From NCBI GenBank assembly GCA_003696705.1, contig RFGD01000225.1:1-6487 (forward strand): a stretch of DNA of 6,487 nt, read 5' to 3'. The notes beneath the pieces are model-generated. The model had not been told where the DNA came from. It did no database searches and was given only the letters and a program-made list of their open reading frames with translations. The DNA comes from Alphaproteobacteria bacterium. Its GTDB lineage: Bacteria > Pseudomonadota > Alphaproteobacteria > Rhodobacterales > Rhodobacteraceae. Positions 1 through 6,140 of this stretch are shown piece after piece. Both the position numbers and the translations under genes were made by a program. How positions within the stretch are numbered: the first letter of the stretch is position 1; every line of letters begins with the position of its first letter.

Positions 1-7
1 CGCGGGC

Positions 8-1609
8 TCAGGCGGCGGGCTTGCCGAGGATCAGATCGGACGCCTTCTCGCCGATCATGATGGCGGGGGCATTGGTGTTTCCCGACACGATCTCGGGCAT
101 GATCGAACAGTCGGCGACGCGCAGCCCGCCGACCCCCCGCACCCGCAGTTCCGGGTCCACGACCGCGTCCTCGTCGGGTCCCATGCGGCAGGTGCCGGTC
201 GGATGGTAGATCGAGACGCTGTTGTCCCGCGCCCAGTCCAGGGTCCCGTCATAGTCGTCCATCGCCAGCGTGGCGGGCGGGCGGAATTCCTCGGATATCT
301 TGGCCGCGAGCGGTTGGTGGCGCGAGATCTTGCGGGCGATGTTCACACCGTCCACCAACGTCCGGCAGTCCGTTTCCGTGGAAAGATAGTGCGGAAAGAT
401 CTTCGGGTGGGCCCGGGGGTCGGGGGATGCCAGGCGGATCTCTCCGCGGCTCTCGGGCCGGAGCTGGCAGACCGACACGGTGAAGGCCGAGAAGGGGTGC
501 ACGCCCTCGCCGGGGCTGTCGGCGCTCCAGGGCTGGACGTGAAACTGGATGTCCGGGGTGGCCAGATCCTCGTGGGTGCGGACGAAACCGAAGGCCAGGC
601 TTGCGGCCATGGTCATCGGCCCGTCGCGGAACAAGGCATAGCGAAGGGCAATCCCCGCCTGTCGCCAAAGGCTTCGCACCTCATCGTTCAGCGTGGGTTC
701 GTTGCACTTGAAGACAAGCCGCGCCTGCAGGTGGTCCTGAAGGTTGCGCCCCACCGCGGGCCGGTCGATGACGGGGGCAATTCCATGTTCGGCCAGGTGC
801 GCCGCCTCGCCGATCCCCGAGAGCATGAGAAGCTGCGGCGAATTGATCGCACCGCCCGCCAGGATGACCTCGCGCCGGGCGTGCACGACCTGCTCGGACC
901 CCGAGGCGTCGAGATAGCGCACGCCCGTTGCCTGGCGCCCCGTGAACTCGACCCGAGATGCGAGCGCGTGGGTGATGACGCGAAGGTTCGGCCGCTTCAT
1001 CGCGGGCTTCAGATAGGCCACCGCCGCCGAGCAGCGCCGGCCGTTGCGGGCCGTCAGCTGAAAGTGGCCGACGCCTTCCTGGGTGGGGCCGTTGCAGTCG
1101 GGGTTGTAGGGATAGCCGGCGGCCTGGGCCGCTTCGAGCCAGGCCTCGATGATCGGCCGCCTGATACGCATGTCGGACACGTAAAGCGGGCCGTTTCCGC
1201 CGTGATACTCGTCGGCGCCCCGCTCGTTGGTTTCCGCGCGCTTGAACAGCGGCAGCACATCCGCCCAGCCCCAGCCGCGGTTGCCCATCTGCCGCCAACG
1301 CTCGTAGTCCTCGGGCTGGCCGCGCACGTAGAGAAGCCCGTTCAGCGACGACGAGCCGCCCAGCACCCGCCCCCGCGGCCAGTCGATGGAGCGCCCGTTC
1401 AGCCCGGGATCGGGCTCGGTCCGGTAGCACCAGTCGAGCTTCGGGTGATGCATCGTCTTGAAGTAGCCAACGGGTATGTGGATCCAGGGATTTCGGTCCG
1501 GCCCGCCGGCTTCGAGGAGCACGACACGGGTGCCGGGATCGGCGCTCAGGCGGTTCGCCAGGACACAGCCGGCCGAGCCTGCCCCGACGATGACGAAATC
1601 GGCCTCCAT
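8..1609 (-). CDS. GMC-family FAD-dependent oxidoreductase (alcohol/choline dehydrogenase-like)
   Basis: Predicted cytoplasmic flavoenzyme of 533 residues, normal for the family, that oxidises a primary alcohol to an aldehyde (or further) using FAD. Seen: an N-terminal FAD-binding Rossmann motif GAGSAG (residues 9-14) with the ribose-binding Glu in LLEAGG (E33). The first GMC signature GRVLGGSSSLNG is at 80-91 and the second, GAINSPQLLMLSGIG, at 253-267. The C-terminal catalytic pair is His469 in YHPTGTCRMG and Asn511 in SGNTNAP, the His/Asn arrangement of choline oxidase-like members. No signal peptide or membrane segment is visible. The start at 1609 is chosen because a good ribosome-binding site precedes it and the Rossmann fold begins at once. 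An in-frame ATG at 1693 would add 28 residues unlike the family. The gene is transcribed divergently from the TRAP genes across a 108-bp gap, suggesting co-regulation. Substrate is unknown. Automated annotation would probably say choline dehydrogenase, but no betB-like aldehyde dehydrogenase is present, so that name is not supported. Family is certain, specificity is not. Confidence 0.95.
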   Translation of the reverse strand: MEADFVIVGAGSAGCVLANRLSADPGTRVVLLEAGGPDRNPWIHIPVGYFKTMHHPKLDWCYRTEPDPGLNGRSIDWPRGRVLGGSSSLNGLLYVRGQPEDYERWRQMGNRGWGWADVLPLFKRAETNERGADEYHGGNGPLYVSDMRIRRPIIEAWLEAAQAAGYPYNPDCNGPTQEGVGHFQLTARNGRRCSAAVAYLKPAMKRPNLRVITHALASRVEFTGRQATGVRYLDASGSEQVVHARREVILAGGAINSPQLLMLSGIGEAAHLAEHGIAPVIDRPAVGRNLQDHLQARLVFKCNEPTLNDEVRSLWRQAGIALRYALFRDGPMTMAASLAFGFVRTHEDLATPDIQFHVQPWSADSPGEGVHPFSAFTVSVCQLRPESRGEIRLASPDPRAHPKIFPHYLSTETDCRTLVDGVNIARKISRHQPLAAKISEEFRPPATLAMDDYDGTLDWARDNSVSIYHPTGTCRMGPDEDAVVDPELRVRGVGGLRVADCSIMPEIVSGNTNAPAIMIGEKASDLILGKPAA

Positions 1610-1615
1610 GCCCTG

Positions 1616-1627
1616 CTCTCTCCCTTC
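1616..1627 (-). promoter_or_regulatory. Ribosome-binding site that sets the GMC oxidoreductase start
   Basis: Read on the minus strand this is GAAGGGAGAGAG. The core AAGGGAGAG ends 8 nt before the ATG at 1609. The longer in-frame candidates at 1693 and 1663 lack a comparable purine-rich sequence, so this site argues for the 533-residue protein. Confidence 0.7.
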
Positions 1628-1706
1628 TGACAAAAAAAATCCTATGCAATCGCGGCGGCTCATCTTACGCTTTTTCGATAAGAATAATCTCAATAATTCG
1701 CAACAT

Positions 1707-1713
1707 GGGAGGA
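1707..1713 (+). promoter_or_regulatory. Strong ribosome-binding site of the TRAP binding-protein gene
   Basis: GGGAGGA lies 4-5 nt before the ATG at 1718. It is the closest Shine-Dalgarno match in the window, fitting the need for more binding protein than membrane subunits. Confidence 0.75.
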
Positions 1714-1717
1714 AAAC

Positions 1718-2950
1718 ATGGGTCTTGTGAATAGTCTGGGTCAGGTCTCGCGCCGGGATTTCTTCAGGATTGCGGGAACTTACGGGTTGAGTTCGACCCT
1801 GTTCGCGGCCGGTGCCGCGGGGGGCGTCTTGACCTCGGCGGGGCTGGCCAGGGCGGCCGAATCAACCTACAAGAAGCGGTTTTCGAAACAGCCGCGCTTC
1901 CAGCTGAAATTCGGCGCGGCCGGTTTCAACCCCCAGAACCTTCTGATCGAACGCGCCGGCGCGCTCGAGTTCGCGCGCGACCTCGAGGAGCGGACCGATG
2001 GCGAGATCCGCGTCGAGTTCATCGGCAACAACCAGATCTGCGGCCAGCTCAGCTGCGTGGAAAAGACCCAGCAGGGAATCACCGACATCTACGCAGCCTC
2101 GACTCAGAACTCGGCTGGCGGCGCGCCCTATCTGAACGTGCTTGACTACGCCTACATGTTCCCGAGCCGGGCGGCGCAGTATTACTTCTTCTACCACCCG
2201 ATGAGCCAGAAGGTGCTGCGAGAGCCCTACGAGCGCATGCACGGGCTGAAGTTCCTGTTCACGCATTGCGAGCTTCGCGGCATCCAGCTGGGCCTCAAGT
2301 GGGCCGACAAGCCGACCGTGACGAAGCTTGAAGAGCTGTTCGGCACCAAGAACCGCGTCACCGGCACGCAGCTTGGGCGGATCGCCATGCAGGCGCTGAA
2401 CCTCAACCCGGTGCCCATCGCCTGGGAAGAGACGCTCGACGGCCTCAAACAGGGCCTGATCGACGGCGCCGAGACCTGGGCCTCGGCCGTGGCCTATGCC
2501 AACATGAGCCCGGTCGTGAGCCAGTCGGTCGATCTGCGCTTCTTCTGCGGCACCGAGCACACGGCCATGTCGGCGAAGGTCTTCGACAGCCTTGGCGGCG
2601 AATTGCAGGACGCCGTCATGGAATCGGCCTACTGGGCACAGGTGCACGTGCAGGGCGCCAACGAGGCCGCGCTGGTCAAGACGGTCGGATTCTCGGAGCC
2701 GCAGCTGCCCGGCACGATCTTCGTCGAGAACGACGTGCGCGTCGCCTTCCTCGACGACGCCGAGATCCGCAAGGCCGAGGAGATGTGCAGCCCCGAGTTC
2801 CAGCCCCAGCTCTGGGAACAGTGGCGCGAGCGCCTCAACGGCTGGGCCGGCGGCATCGACACCTATCAGACGATCTACGACATCGCCCGCGAGATCCCGG
2901 CGGACATGAAGCCCGAGAATGTCGAGCCGCGCCGGTGGTGGAAAGGCTGA
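1718..2950 (+). CDS. TRAP transporter substrate-binding protein, DctP type, Tat-exported
   Basis: Periplasmic solute receptor of a tripartite ATP-independent transporter; it binds the substrate and delivers it to the QM membrane pair. The 410 residues begin with a twin-arginine signal: SRRDFF at 11-16, a hydrophobic stretch of about 22-43, and a probable cleavage after ARA (44-46). The mature domain starts near residue 61. The segment KNRVTGTQLGR (211-221), then NPVPIAWEETLDGLKQGLID (230-249) and GAETW (250-254), matches the conserved core of DctP proteins. Arg213 is in the position of the arginine that usually salt-bridges a substrate carboxylate. The protein is longer than the usual 320-350 residues, mostly through the Tat leader and a C-terminal tail ending RRWWKG. 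Five cysteines remain after cleavage (108, 113, 184, 277, 357), two of them in ICGQLSC near the expected binding face. First gene of the operon, with the best ribosome-binding site. Substrate not identifiable; organic acids are typical for the family. Confidence 0.93.
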   Translation: MGLVNSLGQVSRRDFFRIAGTYGLSSTLFAAGAAGGVLTSAGLARAAESTYKKRFSKQPRFQLKFGAAGFNPQNLLIERAGALEFARDLEERTDGEIRVEFIGNNQICGQLSCVEKTQQGITDIYAASTQNSAGGAPYLNVLDYAYMFPSRAAQYYFFYHPMSQKVLREPYERMHGLKFLFTHCELRGIQLGLKWADKPTVTKLEELFGTKNRVTGTQLGRIAMQALNLNPVPIAWEETLDGLKQGLIDGAETWASAVAYANMSPVVSQSVDLRFFCGTEHTAMSAKVFDSLGGELQDAVMESAYWAQVHVQGANEAALVKTVGFSEPQLPGTIFVENDVRVAFLDDAEIRKAEEMCSPEFQPQLWEQWRERLNGWAGGIDTYQTIYDIAREIPADMKPENVEPRRWWKG

Positions 2951-2967
2951 GACGTTCCGGATGAAAT

Positions 2968-2999
2968 GAAGGCCGGCCCCCGTCGGGTGGCCGGCCTTT
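2968..2999 (+). terminator. Intercistronic GC-rich hairpin between binding-protein and membrane-subunit genes
   Basis: AAGGCCGGCC (2969-2978) pairs perfectly with GGCCGGCCTT (2989-2998). Inside, CCC (2979-2981) can pair with GGG (2985-2987) around a GTC loop, leaving T2988 bulged. The 3' side continues as TTTC, a very short U tract. It begins 18 nt after the stop codon of the binding-protein gene and lies 45 nt before the next ATG. The operon continues downstream, so it is best read as a partial terminator (attenuator) or a block to 3' exonucleases that raises binding-protein mRNA over the permease message. The structure is seen in the sequence; its role is inferred. Confidence 0.7.
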
Positions 3000-3044
3000 C
3001 ACCGCACTGCCGCGGAAGACGGCGGACAAGACGAAGAGGGCACA

Positions 3045-3710
3045 ATGAGCGTGTTTTCCGACATGGGCGCCATCATTTCGGCCGCCTGGGCGGGCGATCC
3101 GTGGATGCTGCGCCCCGCCATCCAGCAGGACGCGGCCTGGCTTCTGGGCGCGATCGTGCTCTTGCTGGGCGGCCTGGCGATCCTCGGGATCTACAAGCTG
3201 GTTCCGTTTCTGGACCGGCACCTTGAACGCAGCATCATGGTCTACAGCTATCTTGCGGTGGCACTGATCATCTTCGAAGGCGTGATCGACCGCTTCATCT
3301 ACAGCGATCAGGCCGCCTGGTCGACGACCGTCCCGCCGCTTCTCTTCATGGTCATGGCCTGGTTCGGCGCCGCCTACAACGTGCGCCTCAGGACACATCT
3401 GAGCTTTTCCGAGTTCCGCACGCGCCTGCCGCGGGCCGGCCAGCTGGCATGTCTGGTCCTCGACGCGGTGCTGTGGCTTGGGTTTGCGCTCATCGTCCTT
3501 GTGACGACGACGCGGCTGACGGTCCTTTCGGCGTCCAACTTCCAGATCGTTCTGGGCACCGACAACGTCATGCAGTGGTGGTTCCTCGTCACGGTGCCGA
3601 TCGCGTTCCTGATGATGGCCGCGCGCATCCTCGAGAACCTGTTCGAGGACATCGGCAATTTCCGGCGGGGCGCCCCCCTGATCCGGCAGGCGGTCATCGG
3701 AGGCGACTGA
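3045..3710 (+). CDS. TRAP transporter small membrane subunit, DctQ type
   Basis: Small inner-membrane subunit that packs against the large DctM subunit and supports docking of the loaded binding protein. It has 221 residues, longer than many DctQ proteins (about 160-200). Hydrophobic segments are at about 31-53, 63-85, 96-112, 134-155 and 176-196. The last four match the family's four-helix core. Between the second and third core helices lies YNVRLRTHLSFSEF (111-124), the counterpart of the usual charged loop that ends in a histidine, followed by RLP (127-129). The first helix is then an extra N-terminal one. AGAGGG-like purines (GAAGAGGG, 3033-3040) lie 4 nt before the ATG. The stop is separated by one base from the next start, so translation with the M subunit is likely coupled. 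Sequence conservation in this family is low; the call rests on helix pattern, loop and position between P and M. Confidence 0.9.
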   Translation: MSVFSDMGAIISAAWAGDPWMLRPAIQQDAAWLLGAIVLLLGGLAILGIYKLVPFLDRHLERSIMVYSYLAVALIIFEGVIDRFIYSDQAAWSTTVPPLLFMVMAWFGAAYNVRLRTHLSFSEFRTRLPRAGQLACLVLDAVLWLGFALIVLVTTTRLTVLSASNFQIVLGTDNVMQWWFLVTVPIAFLMMAARILENLFEDIGNFRRGAPLIRQAVIGGD

Positions 3711-3711
3711 C

Positions 3712-5070
3712 ATGGCAGATTCGACGCTGATCTCGCTGATCTCCCTGGGCGTCAGCATCCTTTTCATGCTTGGCGTGCCGGTCCTTCTGGTCATCGCCTA
3801 CTGGGTCATCGGCTGCTCGTTCGTGCTGGGCCTGACGCTCGACAACATGGGCGCCGAACTCATGAACGTCTTCAACAAGGGCTTTGCGCTTCTCGCGATG
3901 CCGCTCTTCATCCTGACGGGCGATCTGATCAACCGGTCGGGCATTGCAAGGCGGCTCAGCGAGTTCGCCTATGCCTGCCTTGGCTGGGTTCGCGGCGGGC
4001 TTGCCATGGCGTCGCTGGGCGCCTGCGGGCTGTTCGCGGCCATCTCGGGCTCGAATTCGGCGACGACGGCCACCATCGGCTCGATGCTGCACCCCGAGAT
4101 GGTCAAGGGCGGCTACGACGAACGCTTTTCGGCGGCAACGGCGGCGGCCGGCGGCACGGTGGGCATCATCATCCCGCCTTCGATCATCTTCATCGTCTAT
4201 GGATTTCTTCTGAACCTGCCGATCTCGGACCTCTTCGTCGCCGGCATCCTGCCCGGGGCGCTGATGGTGATCGGCATGCAGGTCGCGTGCTGGATCGTCT
4301 GCCGCATCAACGGCTGGGGGTATCTCATCCCGCTGCAACTGACGCGCGTCCTGAAGACGGCGCTCGGTGCGTGGCTCGGCTTCTTCGCGATCGGGCTTGT
4401 CCTCTGGGGGATCTATACGGGCAAGTTCTCTCCGACCGAGGCGGCGGGGGTCACGGTCGGCTTCTGCGTGCTGGCGGGCCTCATCAGCCATCCCCTGAAC
4501 AAGCTCTTCGGTCACGGCCCGGACCATGACTGGAGCCAGAAGGGCTATGGCGAAATGCTGGTCGTCGAGGGCTTCCGCATCCGGGACATTCCGTCCGTTG
4601 TCGCACGTTCTGCGGAAATCACGGGGATTCTTGCACCGCTCATCGCGATTTCGGTCGTGATGCAGCAGATTCTTTCGCTTCTGGGCGCGCAGGCGGTGAT
4701 CGGAGACCTGGTCCGGTCGATGGGCGGCTATCACGCCGTCCTCCTCACCGCGATGGGCATCGTCTTCGTGACGGGCATGGTCCTTGAAAGCCTGCCGGTG
4801 ACGATCATCCTGGCCCCCATCCTTGCGCCCATTGCCGCAAGTGTCGGCGTCGACCCGATCCACTTTGCGGTCATCTTCCTGGTCGGCGCGTCGATCGGCT
4901 TCATCACGCCGCCTTACGGGTTGAACCTCTATGTCGCGTCCGGCGTGACCGGGGTTCCCTATTTCCGGCTTCTTCGCTACATCGTGCCCTACATCGTGGC
5001 GCTTGTGGCGGTCTGGCTTGTCGTGGCCCTTGTGCCGGAACTCGCGCTGGTGCTCCTGCCGGGGCGGTAA
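3712..5070 (+). CDS. TRAP transporter large permease subunit, DctM type
   Basis: Inner-membrane transport subunit that moves the solute with an ion (usually Na+) gradient in an elevator-type mechanism. It has 452 highly hydrophobic residues, slightly longer than the usual 425-430. Family landmarks in order: MPLFILTGDLINRSGIARRL (63-82); GSNSATTATIGSML (113-126) and HPEMVKGGYD (127-136); GGTVGIIIPPSIIFIVYG (147-164), the first hairpin region; GKFSPTEAAGVTVG (237-250); and ITPPYGLNLYVASGVTGVP (398-416), the second hairpin region. The loop at about 261-292, between GKFSPTEAAG and the next helix, is longer than usual and hydrophilic (it includes GHGPDHDWSQKGYG), which accounts for the extra length. 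GGAGG at 3699-3703, inside the end of the Q gene, is 8 nt before the ATG. Q and M are separate proteins, not the fused QM form of sialic acid systems. The family is certain; the substrate is not. Confidence 0.96.
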   Translation: MADSTLISLISLGVSILFMLGVPVLLVIAYWVIGCSFVLGLTLDNMGAELMNVFNKGFALLAMPLFILTGDLINRSGIARRLSEFAYACLGWVRGGLAMASLGACGLFAAISGSNSATTATIGSMLHPEMVKGGYDERFSAATAAAGGTVGIIIPPSIIFIVYGFLLNLPISDLFVAGILPGALMVIGMQVACWIVCRINGWGYLIPLQLTRVLKTALGAWLGFFAIGLVLWGIYTGKFSPTEAAGVTVGFCVLAGLISHPLNKLFGHGPDHDWSQKGYGEMLVVEGFRIRDIPSVVARSAEITGILAPLIAISVVMQQILSLLGAQAVIGDLVRSMGGYHAVLLTAMGIVFVTGMVLESLPVTIILAPILAPIAASVGVDPIHFAVIFLVGASIGFITPPYGLNLYVASGVTGVPYFRLLRYIVPYIVALVAVWLVVALVPELALVLLPGR

Positions 5071-5079
5071 GGCAACAGG

Positions 5080-5859
5080 ATGAACGATCACAAGGCGCGA
5101 ACTGGCAAGGAAGCGATCCCGACGAACCTGCGCATCCTGCGCCTGATCGAGGAGATCGTGCAGGCCGGCAGTCCGCTGACGGCATCGGCACTTTCCGCAG
5201 CCACCGGGCTGGCGCGGCCGACCGTGCACCGCCTTCTTGCCACGGCCGAGGCCGAAGGATTCCTCCAGCGCCACGTGGATGCGCGTTCGTGGGGCCCGGG
5301 GCGGCGCCTGCGGCAACTTGCGGCCAGTGCCCTGTCCTCGGACCGGATTCGCACCGAACGGCTGATGGTCATGCAGGCGCTCGCCCGCGAAGTCGGAGAG
5401 ACCTGCAACCTTGCCGCGCCGGACCGGGACGGGATGATCTATCTCGATCGGGTGGAGACGCACTGGCCATTGCGGATCCAGCTGCCCATCGGCTCGAAGG
5501 TTCCGTTGCACTGCACGGCCAGCGGCAAGTTGTATCTGTCGTCGCTGAGGACCGACAAGCTCGACCGGCTCCTGGCGTGGCTGCCGCTCGAGCGGCATAC
5601 GCCCCACACGCTGACGGACGCCGAGGCGCTGCGCGAAGAACTCGCGCAAACCCGGAAGCGCGGCTACGCAGTGGACGACGAAGAGTTCATGGAGGGCATG
5701 GCGGCGGTCTCGGTGCCGATCCGCGATGCGCAGGGGCGGCTTCTGAGCACCCTTTCGGTCCATGCACCCGTGCAACGCCACAAGCTTGAAAGCCTCCTGA
5801 CCATGCTTCCGCGCCTGCGGGACGCCGCCGCAAGGATCGAGGCCCTCTGCCTCGACTGA
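5080..5859 (+). CDS. IclR-family transcriptional regulator
   Basis: DNA-binding one-component regulator of 259 residues, the usual family length. The N-terminal winged helix-turn-helix covers about 14-66, with the helix-turn-helix in LTASALSAATGLARPTVHRL (33-52) and the wing around GFLQRH (60-65). The C-terminal effector-binding, GAF-like domain covers about 80-257. It shows the family's GSKVPLHCTASGKLYLSS (138-155) and GYAVDDEEFMEGMAAVSVPI (195-214). It starts 9 nt after the permease stop codon with only a modest ribosome-binding site (AAGG, 5069-5072), so it is the last gene of the operon and probably made at low level. Likely role, by position: substrate- or product-responsive control of the TRAP operon and the divergent oxidoreductase through the 1610-1717 region, including its own expression. 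Whether it activates or represses cannot be told; both occur in the family. Confidence 0.95.
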   Translation: MNDHKARTGKEAIPTNLRILRLIEEIVQAGSPLTASALSAATGLARPTVHRLLATAEAEGFLQRHVDARSWGPGRRLRQLAASALSSDRIRTERLMVMQALAREVGETCNLAAPDRDGMIYLDRVETHWPLRIQLPIGSKVPLHCTASGKLYLSSLRTDKLDRLLAWLPLERHTPHTLTDAEALREELAQTRKRGYAVDDEEFMEGMAAVSVPIRDAQGRLLSTLSVHAPVQRHKLESLLTMLPRLRDAAARIEALCLD

Positions 5860-5860
5860 A

Positions 5861-5899
5861 GGCGCCCCTGCCCCGACACGCGCGAAGGCGCGGGGTGCC
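5861..5899 (+). terminator. Weak terminator-like inverted repeat after the regulator gene
   Basis: GGCGCCCC (5861-5868) can pair with GGGGTGCC (5892-5899), with one G-U pair. An inner stem GCGC (5880-5883)/GCGC (5888-5891) closes a GAAG loop. It begins immediately after the stop codon, where a terminator would be expected, but no U tract follows, so it may only mark a 3' end or be chance pairing in GC-rich DNA. Confidence 0.35.
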
Positions 5900-6140
5900 C
5901 GCCGGTGTCGACCGCCCCGCCGCGGGCTCGCCGCCTTGTGGGATGGGGAAAATCCCGCCCGTGCGGCCCCCTGTCCCGTTGCCCTTCGCGACAAGACCCT
6001 TTAGGCGGCCAACGACAACCCCGACCGGGCACGACATCCGGCTGACCATCCCGGCCGCCGACCCGCCGGGCAACCACAGAAAGCGGAGCACCTCGAACCG
6101 ATCCCGCACAGGGCGCGGGACCGGACACGGATCGAATTTC
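5900..6140. other. Intergenic region upstream of the SulP gene
   Basis: No gene is supported here. One small hairpin, GGGAT (5940-5944)/ATCCC (5952-5956), is visible. No convincing sigma-70 promoter was found; TTGCCC at 5979-5984 is a possible -35, but the sequence 17 bp downstream is a poor -10. From an ATG at 5943 the frame stays open into the SulP gene for 66 codons. The encoded peptide is rich in Pro, Arg and Thr, has no membrane segment and does not resemble a SulP N-terminus, so it is treated as untranslated leader. Confidence 0.5.

Larger units (their letters stand above)
1610..1717. promoter_or_regulatory. AT-rich divergent promoter/operator region between the oxidoreductase and TRAP genes
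   Basis: This is the only clearly AT-rich stretch of the window. It must hold the promoters of both the minus-strand oxidoreductase gene and the plus-strand TRAP operon. Seen: an A8 run (1632-1639), a T5 run (1671-1675), and two direct AATAAT copies at 1683-1688 and 1692-1697. These lie in the 18-bp imperfect palindrome GAATAATCTCAATAATTC (1682-1699). On the plus strand the first AATAAT is one base from a sigma-70 -10 hexamer, but no convincing -35 lies 16-18 bp upstream. On the minus strand TTGAGA (1693 to 1688) resembles a -35, but no good -10 sits at standard spacing. The exact promoters therefore remain unresolved. The palindrome is a reasonable candidate operator for the IclR-type regulator encoded at the end of the TRAP operon; this is inference. 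Confidence 0.6.

Noticed and set aside
8..1609. Calling this gene betA as part of a choline-to-betaine operon
   Set aside because: Only the general GMC family is supported. No betB, BetI-type regulator or BetT-type transporter is present, and the neighbours are TRAP genes.
203..1630. 475-codon open frame on the plus strand opposite the GMC oxidoreductase
   Set aside because: It lies wholly antisense to a gene with clear catalytic motifs. Its product is low-complexity with no recognisable domain. Such frames are common opposite GC-rich genes.
1610..1693. 28-residue N-terminal extension of the GMC oxidoreductase from ATG at 1693
   Set aside because: No ribosome-binding site precedes it, it would use up most of the divergent promoter region, and family similarity starts at the internal Met at 1609.
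3045..5070. Sialic acid-type TRAP system (SiaQM)
   Set aside because: Q and M are separate genes here and no sialic acid catabolic genes are in the window.
5940..5956. Small hairpin GGGAT/ATCCC as a terminator
   Set aside because: It is only 5 bp with a 7-nt loop and no U tract, so it is easily expected by chance.
3694..5994. 766-codon open frame on the minus strand opposite the permease and regulator genes
   Set aside because: The product is an Arg/Asp/His-rich sequence without domains, antisense to two well-supported genes. It is a composition artefact.
5979..6007. Sigma-70 promoter for the SulP gene (TTGCCC followed 17 bp later by TAGGCG)
   Set aside because: The -10 match is poor, and no other evidence supports transcription starting here.
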